From NCBI GenBank assembly GCA_044353505.1, contig JBILBU010000006.1:13397-77396 (forward strand): 64,000 bases of DNA, read 5' to 3'. Position numbers and translations under genes: made by a program. Below the pieces are notes generated by a model. The model was not told where the DNA came from, did no database searches, and saw nothing but the letters and a program-made list of their open reading frames with translations. This document shows positions 7,987 through 16,010 of the stretch, piece by piece (positions within the stretch are counted from its first letter, which is position 1; each line of letters starts with the position of its first letter). Source of the DNA: Pollutibacter sp044353505 (GTDB lineage Bacteria; Bacteroidota; Bacteroidia; Chitinophagales; Chitinophagaceae).

Positions 7987-8730
7987 ATGAAGAAGTTACT
8001 AGCAATATTGATCTTGATAGCGAGCATTTCTGCTAACGCACAGAAAAAAAACAACCCTTCTAAAGTAAAGGAGCCATCCTCCAAAATAAAGCCAGACTAT
8101 ACCAAAATTAACCTGTCTCAACGGGCATCAGATCATCTGATGTTTCAGTTTGGAGTTGCCAATTGGAGTAATGCTGATGCCATCAATTTAAAAAGCTTCA
8201 ACAGAACCTTCAATACCTATTTCTTATTCGACTTTCCCTTTAAATCTAACCCCAAATTCAGCGCTGCATTAGGGCCTGGCATAGGAACAGACAATGTTTA
8301 TTTTGAAAAAACTGCGATTGATCTGAATGCTCCAACAGGTGGAGTTACGTTTACTGCAGACAATGTAACCAAATACAAAAAGATCAAGCTGGGAACTGGC
8401 TATCTGGAAGCTCCTATAGAATTTCGCTATTCGACCAACCCTGAAAATATGAACAAGGGTTGGAAATTTGCAGTTGGTGCAAAAATTGGACTGCTTGTAG
8501 ATGCAACAGTAAAAACTGAAATTAACGCGTCTAGTGTAAATGAAGGTGGGTACGTGATGAAAATAAAAGACAAAAGATTTTTTAACACTACCCGGGTTGC
8601 GGGTATTGCCAGAGCTGGAATGGGCAATCTCAGTGTTTTTGCTAGCTATACCCTGACCGGCTTTTTCAAAGAAGGTTTCGGTCCTACTGTGAAGCCTTTT
8701 TCAATCGGTCTTACATTAAGTGGTTTGTAA
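7987..8730 (+). CDS. Outer-membrane beta-barrel protein (PorT/OMP_b-brl_2-like)
   Basis: A 247-residue protein with a signal peptide (MKKLLAILILIASISANAQ) and a mature part of alternating amphipathic strands ending in PFSIGLTLSGL, typical of small outer-membrane barrels of the PorT/OMP_b-brl_2 group. Repeated Gly/aromatic strand ends (YFLFDFPFKS, FSAALGPGIG, SVFASYTLTGFF) support eight or more strands. It starts after a Bacteroidota promoter box and is followed after 11 bases by hflX, so they may share a transcript. The ligand or function is unknown. Confidence 0.7.
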   Translation: MKKLLAILILIASISANAQKKNNPSKVKEPSSKIKPDYTKINLSQRASDHLMFQFGVANWSNADAINLKSFNRTFNTYFLFDFPFKSNPKFSAALGPGIGTDNVYFEKTAIDLNAPTGGVTFTADNVTKYKKIKLGTGYLEAPIEFRYSTNPENMNKGWKFAVGAKIGLLVDATVKTEINASSVNEGGYVMKIKDKRFFNTTRVAGIARAGMGNLSVFASYTLTGFFKEGFGPTVKPFSIGLTLSGL

Positions 8731-8741
8731 TTTAATATAGT

Positions 8742-9947
8742 TTGCTAGATAAATCTGCCTTATTTAAAACTTCTGAAAATGCAATCCTTGTTGGGGTTAT
8801 CCATAAAGATCAAACCGAACAACAAGTAAGAGAATACCTCGCAGAGCTTGCATTTCTTGCATCAACTGCTGGGGCGGTGACTGACAAAATATTTACACAA
8901 CGGTTGCAACATCCCGATAGCAAAACATATATCGGAAAAGGAAAACTGGAAGAGATAAAACAATATGCTTTAAACAAAGACATCAGCGTTTTGATATTTG
9001 ATGATGAGCTCAGTGGCGCTCAGGTTGGCAATATTGAAAAGGTTGTCAATATAAAAACAATCGATCGCAGTGATCTTATCCTCGACATTTTTGCACGCAG
9101 GGCAAAAACAGCACAAGCAAAAGCACAGGTGGAGCTGGCACAATATCAGTACATTTTACCAAGACTAAGGGGGATGTGGAAACACTTGGAAAGACTTGGT
9201 GGAGGTATTGGAACACGTGGACCTGGAGAATCAGAAATTGAAACAGATCGACGAATTGTTCGCGAAAAGATCTCCTTGCTGAGAAAAAGACTTCTGGAAA
9301 TAGAGAAACAGGCATTCACCCAAAGAAAAGAAAGGGGAGAATTCATTCGGGTAGCACTAGTAGGATACACCAACGTTGGTAAATCAACGTTGATGAACCT
9401 CTTGAGTAAAAGTGATGTGCTTGCAGAAAATAAACTTTTTGCCACACTAGATACCACCACCAGAAAAATTGTTTTTGAAAACACGCCTTTTCTGTTGAGT
9501 GATACTGTTGGTTTTATTAGAAAACTCCCACATCATCTGATCGAGAGTTTCAAAAGCACGTTAGAAGAAGTTAAGGAAAGTGATATCCTCATTCATGTGG
9601 TAGACATCTCCCATCCTCAATACGAAGACCAGATGAAGGTCGTAAACAATACCCTGGCTGAATTGGGATGTTCCGATAAACCTGTGATTACGGTATTTAA
9701 CAAGATGGATCTTTACGAAGAGCAAACCTATGATGAATGGCTCGATCCAGAAGTGCGCGCATCCTTATTGATTGAGTTAAAGAAACGCTGGGAAAATGAA
9801 ACAACAGGAAACTGCGTATTTGTTTCAGCAACCCAAAGACGAGAAATTGATCAACTGAGGATTACAATCCTTAACTATGTTCGAGAGATGTACACAAAAA
9901 GATATCCGTACAAAACAGGTTTTCAGGCAATAGATTATGGCAACTAG
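8742..9947 (+). CDS. hflX: GTPase HflX
   Basis: A ribosome-associated GTPase that rescues or splits stalled ribosomes. Residues about 10-200 form the HflX glycine-rich N-terminal domain (TYIGKGKLEEI, IFDDELSGAQVGNIE, the GGGIGTRGPGESEIETDRR linker). The G domain has G1 GYTNVGKST (residues 208-216), G3 DTVGF and G4 NKMD. The start is a TTG: the frame is closed by a TAA at 8733 and no ATG precedes the conserved NAILVG strand. The coding end overlaps the Rieske gene by 11 bases, indicating a shared transcript. Length of 401 is normal for the family. Confidence 0.95.
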   Translation: MLDKSALFKTSENAILVGVIHKDQTEQQVREYLAELAFLASTAGAVTDKIFTQRLQHPDSKTYIGKGKLEEIKQYALNKDISVLIFDDELSGAQVGNIEKVVNIKTIDRSDLILDIFARRAKTAQAKAQVELAQYQYILPRLRGMWKHLERLGGGIGTRGPGESEIETDRRIVREKISLLRKRLLEIEKQAFTQRKERGEFIRVALVGYTNVGKSTLMNLLSKSDVLAENKLFATLDTTTRKIVFENTPFLLSDTVGFIRKLPHHLIESFKSTLEEVKESDILIHVVDISHPQYEDQMKVVNNTLAELGCSDKPVITVFNKMDLYEEQTYDEWLDPEVRASLLIELKKRWENETTGNCVFVSATQRREIDQLRITILNYVREMYTKRYPYKTGFQAIDYGN

Positions 9948-10266
9948 GGAATACAATTGGACATTCGTTGCCTCCTCAATAGAATCACTGGGTTTTGGCA
10001 AATACGATATCATTCAAGCAGAGCTTGGAGAAAAAACAATTTGCATTGCCAAATACAAGGATACCCTCTATGCTTTTCAATCCAAATGCCCACATGCCGG
10101 TGCAAAAATGGTTATGGGGTATATAGACCTTCAAGGGAATGCGGTTTGTCCACTCCACCGATTTAAGTTCTCACTGAAAAATGGGTATAATGTTACAGGA
10201 GAAGGTTACAATATGAAAACCTTTCCTGTCGAAATAAAAGAGGATGGAATATACGTTGGTCTTTAA
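9937..10266 (+). CDS. Rieske [2Fe-2S] ferredoxin-like protein
   Basis: A 109-residue protein consisting of a single Rieske domain. Cluster ligands are C51-P-H53 (SKCPHAGAKM) and C71-P-L-H74 (AVCPLHRFKF), the spacing found in NirD and ferredoxin components of dioxygenases. It has no signal or membrane anchor, so it is cytosolic and probably an electron carrier for an unknown partner. Its ATG lies inside the end of hflX, overlapping 11 bases. No dioxygenase or nitrite reductase large subunit is adjacent; the nearest oxygenase, PhyH at 10288, is convergent and normally needs no Rieske partner. Confidence 0.9.
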   Translation: MATREYNWTFVASSIESLGFGKYDIIQAELGEKTICIAKYKDTLYAFQSKCPHAGAKMVMGYIDLQGNAVCPLHRFKFSLKNGYNVTGEGYNMKTFPVEIKEDGIYVGL

Positions 10267-10287
10267 TGCCCATAAGGAAAGACAACG

Positions 10288-11145
10288 CTAGAGCGTCTTT
10301 ACTTCTTTTTCCCAACCCGTTTCTTGCAATGCCGGATCATTTTCCTTTCGAAGAAAGTCTGCACCAGACACAGCTCCTGCAACTTCAACAGACATCATCG
10401 CTTCATCTGAAACAATGCTGACAGGCTCTTTCCATGAAGTACTGTTATCATTGAATGCTTTGTTAGCAAGTGAGTTGTAGCATGAAATGATAGACCATCT
10501 TGGCTTATCGCTCAGATTAGCTTCACTGCGGTGAAGGGTATTGCTATGGAAAAAAAGTGCATCGCCAGGTTCAAGTTCAACAAAAACATGCTCCATGGTT
10601 GACAAGGCATTGTCCACCATAACCATATCTGCACCTACTTGCTCGCCAGCAAACCCATGATTGATACGGCCCATTTTATGTGACCCTTTTATGACTTGCA
10701 AACAACCATTCTCCTTATTTGCATGCGTGAGTGCAATCATGATGCTCACGAGCTGATCAGGAAATAGGAACTGATTTTTGTACCAGTAACCATAATCCTG
10801 GTGCCATTCCCATGCACCGCCGACTTTCGGCTCTTTCTGCATCAACTTGGTGTGAAAATGACAAACCGGGGAATCGCTATCCAAAAGTTTTGATGCAGCA
10901 TCCACCATCCTTTCACTTCTAAGCATCATGCTGTAGACATCTTCGCCAGGAGTGAACCAAAGGGTTAGTTTTGAGTTTTTCCCTGTGCTGTCGGTCACAT
11001 TAGTCGCATTGTCTTTCACAACATTATCGGTGGTCGCTATTGAATATAATTTATTGATTTCCTCAGCAGAGAAAAAGTTTTTTACAATCACATAGCCGTC
11101 CTGATGAAACTGATTAATATTATCGGAACTAAGTCTATTTGCCAT
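10288..11145 (-). CDS. Phytanoyl-CoA dioxygenase (PhyH) family protein
   Basis: A 285-residue Fe(II)/2-oxoglutarate-dependent dioxygenase. The iron ligands are visible as H115-x-D117 in WEWHQDYGYW and the distal His205 in SNTLHRSEAN, within a double-stranded beta helix; a DGYVIVKNFF start is typical of the family. Substrates of bacterial PhyH proteins vary widely (lipids, compatible solutes, phosphonates) and cannot be told from sequence. The gene is isolated, convergent with the Rieske gene and divergent from the glycosyltransferase at 11347. Confidence 0.9.
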   Translation of the reverse strand: MANRLSSDNINQFHQDGYVIVKNFFSAEEINKLYSIATTDNVVKDNATNVTDSTGKNSKLTLWFTPGEDVYSMMLRSERMVDAASKLLDSDSPVCHFHTKLMQKEPKVGGAWEWHQDYGYWYKNQFLFPDQLVSIMIALTHANKENGCLQVIKGSHKMGRINHGFAGEQVGADMVMVDNALSTMEHVFVELEPGDALFFHSNTLHRSEANLSDKPRWSIISCYNSLANKAFNDNSTSWKEPVSIVSDEAMMSVEVAGAVSGADFLRKENDPALQETGWEKEVKTL

Positions 11146-11346
11146 TTCTCGTGGTTTTTTAGTAAAATGAGAGGCTTTAAATTAAGCATTTTTTTTCTCT
11201 CATCAACAAAGAACAGAATTTTTTCATGAATTTACTCACTAGAAATAGCTTTGATAAGCAGATGATGTTGGAGGGCGCGAATTTGCTACCTTTATTACGT
11301 TGAATATTACTGCTGTTTTATAAAACATAAACATAGCTTACTCCCT

Positions 11347-12102
11347 ATGGTGGATTATACCTTTTCAATTGTAATTGTAGCAAAAGACTCTGCTAATGTA
11401 TTACCAAGATTATTGGATAGCCTCAAGGGGTTAACAGATGATATTGTTGTTTGCGACTCAGGAAGTAAAGATCAAACACCTTTCATTGCAAGTGATTTTG
11501 GGGCCAAGGTTCATCACATTTCCTGGGAAGGTTACGGCAGATCGAAAAATACAGCAGTACAATATGCTAAATACGAATGGGTTCTCTCCATGGATTCGGA
11601 TGAGAAAATTGATCAGACCCTCTATAATTCATTAAAGAATTGGAAACCTTCTGACGAACATGCTGTTTATCAGGTAAGGTGGAAGAATTTTATTGGAAAC
11701 TATTGGATTAAAAATACGGGAGGTTGGAAAAGCAGGCTATTCAATAAAAAAATTGCACACTGGAATAATGCAATCGCTCATGAAGATATTATCAGCGAAT
11801 CGGGAATACATACTACGAGGCTGAATGGCTTTGTAGAACATTATTCACATCGCGACTTTGAACATCTTTTTACAAAGTACTTAGACTCCGCAATGATTAC
11901 AGCTCAAAACCAACATCTTGGAGGAAAGAAATCATCAGTTCTAAAAATTATCATTAAACCAATTGCTGCGTTCTTCAGGTCTTACTTGCTTAGAATTGGA
12001 TTCCAAAACGGATTCATTGGATTGATTTATGCATTTGCATCAAGTTACTATACGTTTCTGAAGTATACACGCCTTTATGAATTGAATAAAACCAATAAAT
12101 AA
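11347..12102 (+). CDS. Family 2 glycosyltransferase, WaaE/KdtX type
   Basis: A 251-residue GT-A fold enzyme of the group that adds a sugar to the lipopolysaccharide inner core. The nucleotide-binding N-terminus is FSIVIVAKDSANVLPRLLDS, the metal-binding DxD is MDSDE (D83, D85), and the conserved HEDI and FVEHYSHRDFEHLFTKY segments identify the WaaE/KdtX subgroup. The C-terminal 60 residues are basic and hydrophobic (IIIKPIAAFFRSYLLRIG), consistent with peripheral attachment to the inner membrane. The gene stands alone between divergent and convergent neighbours. The sugar donor is not predicted. Confidence 0.85.
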   Translation: MVDYTFSIVIVAKDSANVLPRLLDSLKGLTDDIVVCDSGSKDQTPFIASDFGAKVHHISWEGYGRSKNTAVQYAKYEWVLSMDSDEKIDQTLYNSLKNWKPSDEHAVYQVRWKNFIGNYWIKNTGGWKSRLFNKKIAHWNNAIAHEDIISESGIHTTRLNGFVEHYSHRDFEHLFTKYLDSAMITAQNQHLGGKKSSVLKIIIKPIAAFFRSYLLRIGFQNGFIGLIYAFASSYYTFLKYTRLYELNKTNK

Positions 12103-12150
12103 ACTAGGCGTTGGTTATTTTATCAGATAAATGCCAGTAAGTAGTGTTTG

Positions 12151-12855
12151 TTATTTTATGACTTGACTAATCATTGGCGCGAGCAATTTGGCCCAACGGG
12201 CATAATCTTTACCGGAAGGATGCAGTCCATCAGAAGAAATAAGGCTTTGGTCATACCTTGCCTCTCTAGTCAACTCAGTAATATCCAGGTATTTACAACC
12301 ATACAACTCAGTCACGCTCTTATTTACAGCATTAAACATGTCTATCTCCATTCTGATATTCGCTGTATCAGCGTATCGTAGTCTAGGCGTGACGCTGTAA
12401 TCTGGTATAGATAAAACAAAAACATGATTGCTTTTCCCGTAGGCAAGCTCTATGGCCTTGTTCAACAGAACATCAAAGCCCTCACGGTAAATTTGAAGGT
12501 CTGAGCCAAGATTTTGGTCATTCACTCCAATCAGCAAGGTTACAATATTATGCCTCACGGGCCTTTCGTATTCGATCCCTAACCTAAGGTGCCCTGTAGT
12601 CCACCCATTGCCTGCAATATATTTAGGAGGCAAAACGACAATCCCATCTTGGGATAGGATCTGTATTGTTTGGTTTACAAAGCGCTCGAGGTCATAAACC
12701 CCTTCCCCCATTGTGTAAGAATCCCCAAGGGCCAAGAAGGTATTAATAGCGGTAGCCGAACCCTGGGCCGGGAAGACCAGAGGAGCCGGTACAGCAGAAG
12801 TTTGCTTTTGACAAGCTGAAAACAGCCACAAAATTAAAACAAAACACAGTCTCAT
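12151..12855 (-). CDS. SGNH/GDSL-type lipoprotein esterase
   Basis: A 234-residue lipoprotein (lipobox LFSAC, Cys15) with the four SGNH blocks: LALGDSYTMGEG with nucleophile Ser46, a Gly in ATGWTT-like GNGWTTGHLR, LLIGVNDQ with the Asn, and DGLHPSGKDYARW with Asp and His. Such enzymes remove acyl or acetyl groups from lipids or polysaccharides. It has a close paralog at 15045-15749 with identical placement of the lipid Cys and catalytic Ser, on the other side of the GH32-like gene. This grouping suggests that both act on an acylated carbohydrate at the cell surface. Confidence 0.85.
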   Translation of the reverse strand: MRLCFVLILWLFSACQKQTSAVPAPLVFPAQGSATAINTFLALGDSYTMGEGVYDLERFVNQTIQILSQDGIVVLPPKYIAGNGWTTGHLRLGIEYERPVRHNIVTLLIGVNDQNLGSDLQIYREGFDVLLNKAIELAYGKSNHVFVLSIPDYSVTPRLRYADTANIRMEIDMFNAVNKSVTELYGCKYLDITELTREARYDQSLISSDGLHPSGKDYARWAKLLAPMISQVIK

Positions 12856-13110
12856 TTGATTAATACGATTGAAAACAAAATTTGTTCACTTAATTGTCAG
12901 ATCCTGCAACAAATTTGGCGTGCGGCAACGCTTAGCATATGACCAAACAACAACCAATAACAATAGTAGTTTTTTTAGCAAAAAGAAACACATGATGAAA
13001 AACACAATTTATTGTGATATTGGCTATTTATAGAAATGGGCTCAATTTGAGACTTTCATCCACCAATGAGTTTGTCTTAAAATAATATCTCTGCAGCCAT
13101 CAAGCACAAC

Positions 13111-13136
13111 AAAGCCCCCTTAATTATGGAGGCTTT
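13111..13136 (-). terminator. Terminator hairpin after the GH32-like gene
   Basis: AAAGCCTCC and GGGGGCTTT (minus strand) form a 9-pair stem around an AT-rich loop about 40 bases past the stop. A T run follows only on the plus side (TTATTATTTT), so it may act in both directions. The rest of the 320-base gap 12856-13175 shows no gene; it must hold the promoter of the SGNH gene at its left side. Confidence 0.55.
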
Positions 13137-13175
13137 ATTATTTTGATTAGCTGCCTCGTGCTAAAACAGTGAAAA

Positions 13176-14855
13176 CTAGTAGGGATTAGATGGACTCAAC
13201 TCCCAAGCATCTATGTTTTTTAGTTTTGCCTCACCTCCGTTTGAAAAAACACTAACTCCTCTGCCGCCTAGGGTTGGATAAACCATTCGACCAATAGCCT
13301 GCCTATCATTTGCAAAAACTTCAATTATAGACTTATCAATAAATACTCTCAGTACAAGAGGTTCCCCTTTTTTTAATTCAAATGGCGCCTCTTCAATAAT
13401 TTTTCGTCCAAAACTTAATCCTGATTTTTGCGTATCAAACTTTATTTTCTTTTCAACATCATCATAATAAATCACCGTCTCCTCCCTTCCATCGTCCGAC
13501 ATACCAACCTTAATACCATATTGCTTGGATGCATTTGGCTGAAATGTTACTTCAAGCTCCATCAATTCACTACTCAATTTATTCAGCTTTACCTCACTGC
13601 CTGCTGCAACAGCAATACCCGAAACCACAGTCTTTTTTATTCTCAATGCTTCAAGCTCCTTGATAGGCCTCATTCTCAACGTTCCATCGTCACCAACCCA
13701 GAGCGTTCGTGGAAGTCCGTACATGCCAGTCCACCCACTATAATTAACCACAGAATCTGGCCTATCATCAAAAATCCAACTCCACATAATCTGTCTGCCT
13801 TTACCATCAACCAATGCCTCAGGAGCAAAATATGCATTGTCTTTCCAAGACATTCTCCCATGGTTATCTGGATAGAAATGATCGTCTCTATACGAACCTA
13901 CATAATACTGAGCACCCATGTTATGACTGATAAACAACAACAGATGCTTGCCACTTGCTTTGCCTCCATCAGGCGATGATGGGAGAGGATGAAAACTCGG
14001 ACACATATTATCTTCATTTTTATTTGTCCATTTTCTATCCGCATTATAAAATTCATGTTCATAGGTCCACTGCTTCATGTCAGCCGACGAAAACAAATAC
14101 AAACGATCTCCTTGATAATTCAACGAATCATCTGGTAGCGCTTCTGCGTTGTTATCATTTGCAGGAAGTCCATCTCCACGAGAACCATATTTCCTTAACA
14201 CCAATAAATTTCCAGTAAGCATATAATATTTGCCATCTTTTTTCCAAATATTAGAAGGGTCAGCAGATCCAACATGAAACTCCTTTCCTGATGAATTTTT
14301 CATTGTGGTTATTCCCCAGTCTGTTGATTGTATAACTGGATTGTTGACAGACTTTTTCCATGTGTTGAAATCTGGGTCTGTACTTTTGGCCAAACCAATT
14401 CCCTTACTTCCCCATAACATCCAATAGGATAATACTGCCGAGCCATCATCATCAACAAAAGCGCCACCGCTAAAACAGCCTTCATCTCCATCACCGGGCT
14501 TGATTGCATCGGGATGATGCCTCCAGTTTAGAAGATCTGTACTCGAGACATGTCCCCATGAAAATCCCATCCCTGCCCTATTGTACAAGTACATCAGATG
14601 ATAGCGCCCATTGTGGTAAAAAGCACCATTGGGATCCCCAGGTCGGCCATCATCCTCGGGAAAAGAAAAATGATAAGCAGGCCTGTAAGGATCAAGCAAT
14701 AACCGATCCCTGAATTCTTTTGTGGTTCTAATCACCTCTTTAGAGATGGGCAGCTTGCTATCCAACAGCGGGTAAGGAGGAAGCGGTTTTTCTTGAGAGA
14801 TGGCAGAAAATACAATAGACGAAAATCCAAGAAGTAGGCAGATCAATTTTTTCAT
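13176..14855 (-). CDS. Glycoside hydrolase family 32-like protein with altered catalytic motifs
   Basis: A 559-residue exported protein (signal peptide to SAISQ). Residues 60-400 form a five-bladed propeller and the last 150 a beta-sandwich with the typical GH32 end (RVFIDKSIIEVFAND, GRGVSVFSNGGEAKL). The nucleophile Asp is present in GDPNGAFYHNG (canonical NDPNG). However, the RDP motif is GSADPSN, with Ala in place of Arg, and the ECP motif that carries the acid/base Glu reads MCPSF. The fold assignment is secure, but fructan-hydrolysing activity is doubtful. It is flanked by two paralogous SGNH lipoproteins and followed by a terminator at 13111. Confidence 0.85.
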   Translation of the reverse strand: MKKLICLLLGFSSIVFSAISQEKPLPPYPLLDSKLPISKEVIRTTKEFRDRLLLDPYRPAYHFSFPEDDGRPGDPNGAFYHNGRYHLMYLYNRAGMGFSWGHVSSTDLLNWRHHPDAIKPGDGDEGCFSGGAFVDDDGSAVLSYWMLWGSKGIGLAKSTDPDFNTWKKSVNNPVIQSTDWGITTMKNSSGKEFHVGSADPSNIWKKDGKYYMLTGNLLVLRKYGSRGDGLPANDNNAEALPDDSLNYQGDRLYLFSSADMKQWTYEHEFYNADRKWTNKNEDNMCPSFHPLPSSPDGGKASGKHLLLFISHNMGAQYYVGSYRDDHFYPDNHGRMSWKDNAYFAPEALVDGKGRQIMWSWIFDDRPDSVVNYSGWTGMYGLPRTLWVGDDGTLRMRPIKELEALRIKKTVVSGIAVAAGSEVKLNKLSSELMELEVTFQPNASKQYGIKVGMSDDGREETVIYYDDVEKKIKFDTQKSGLSFGRKIIEEAPFELKKGEPLVLRVFIDKSIIEVFANDRQAIGRMVYPTLGGRGVSVFSNGGEAKLKNIDAWELSPSNPY

Positions 14856-15044
14856 GGCATCATTTTATTACTTTAATATACCGAATTCTAGTATGACAAT
14901 ACTCAAATGAAACTGGCATTTGGTGGCAAAAGTTAGGAATTGGCCGTTGAATTAACCAGTATACCCCACCATCAACAAAAGGGTTTATTTTATTGAAAGC
15001 GGCAATATTTTGAACAATAGCCTCCTTAGAGATGTCTTTAGTAT

Positions 15045-15749
15045 ATGAAAATGGGGTTTTTAGTTTGTATTGTTTTGCTCATCTCCTGTTCCAAGGCGGA
15101 TACCCCAATGCCTTTTATCCCGGAGGATTCTACCCAAATCGGCATTAAAGATGGCCTGAGTTGGCTTGCCTTGGGCGATTCCTATACAGTAGGAGAAGGG
15201 GTATCAGCACGCGAGTCATTCCCTATTCAAACCATGGATTTATTGATCGCTCAGGGTTATAAAATAGCCACCCCTTCTATTATCGCTGCAACGGGTTGGA
15301 CCACCAGGAATCTTCAAGAGGCAATCGAACTCCGAAAACCAGCTCTTCATGATATTGTAAGTTTATTGATTGGTGTCAACGACCAGTTTTCACGCAGAGA
15401 TACTTTGGAGTATAAAGAACGATTTGAGAACCTATTGATTAAATCAATCGAAATTGCACATGGCAAACCAACTAATGTGTATGTTATTTCAATTCCAGAC
15501 TACAGCATAACTCCTTTTGCCAACTACCTTGATACAAGTCTTATAAGAAAAGAAACTGATGTCTTGAATAAGATGAATAAATCCATTTCTGATGCATATG
15601 GCTGTAACTATCTGAATATTACTGAAACCAATCGTGAGGCAAAGTTCGACCGAACGCTCATAGCGGAAGACGGCCTTCATCCTTCTGGTAAAGAGTATGC
15701 TCGCTGGGCAGCTTTGTTAGCCAAACTGATAAAACAGTCTATTTTTTAA
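15045..15749 (+). CDS. SGNH/GDSL-type lipoprotein esterase (paralog)
   Basis: A 234-residue lipoprotein (lipobox LLISC, Cys15) with SGNH blocks LALGDSYTVGEG (Ser46), AATGWTTRNL, LLIGVNDQ and DGLHPSGKEYARW. Length, lipid Cys and catalytic Ser coincide exactly with the gene at 12151-12855, so the two arose by duplication. It is transcribed away from the GH32-like gene. A deacylase acting at the outer face of a membrane is likely; the substrate is unknown. An adjacent GC-rich repeat (15829-15945) follows the gene. Confidence 0.85.
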   Translation: MKMGFLVCIVLLISCSKADTPMPFIPEDSTQIGIKDGLSWLALGDSYTVGEGVSARESFPIQTMDLLIAQGYKIATPSIIAATGWTTRNLQEAIELRKPALHDIVSLLIGVNDQFSRRDTLEYKERFENLLIKSIEIAHGKPTNVYVISIPDYSITPFANYLDTSLIRKETDVLNKMNKSISDAYGCNYLNITETNREAKFDRTLIAEDGLHPSGKEYARWAALLAKLIKQSIF

Positions 15750-15828
15750 TACAAATAATATAAAATGGTTTGTAAATGAGTATGCGGCTTATTGTTATAG
15801 AAACTGTCAAAGGAAATTGACTCTTATG

Positions 15829-15945
15829 TGGAGAGATCTCCTGCCTTCGGCAGGCAAGCTCGCTGCGCGCGGGATGACAGGTCGGGTTGGGGGCGCTGGG
15901 CTCGCAATGACAAATCGTGAGGGAATGTCATCCACTCTCCTTTAT
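15829..15945. repeat. GC-rich intergenic palindromic repeat
   Basis: The stretch contains the hairpin CTGCCTTCGGCAG, a run TCGCTGCGCGCGGGATGACA, then GCTCGCAATGACA and GAATGTCATCC. This combination of GGATGACA and GCAATGACA around a small stem is a known form of dispersed intergenic repeat in many bacteria. Its base composition differs sharply from the AT-rich surroundings. A short frame through it (15824-16018) is only a translation of the repeat. Confidence 0.6.
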
Positions 15946-15993
15946 CTATCATATATAGCAGTAATACAAGTCTATACAAGGTGATTTTATTAG

Positions 15994-16001
15994 TAATTTT
16001 G
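15994..16001 (+). promoter_or_regulatory. -7 box for the YdiJ-type gene
   Basis: TAATTTTG matches TANNTTTG and ends only 9 bases before the ATG at 16011. Transcription would begin almost at the start codon, giving a leaderless or nearly leaderless mRNA. Confidence 0.5.
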
Positions 16002-16010
16002 CAACCATAA

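Noticed and set aside
9076..9484. Minus-strand ORFs inside hflX
   Set aside because: Antisense shadows of a strongly conserved gene.
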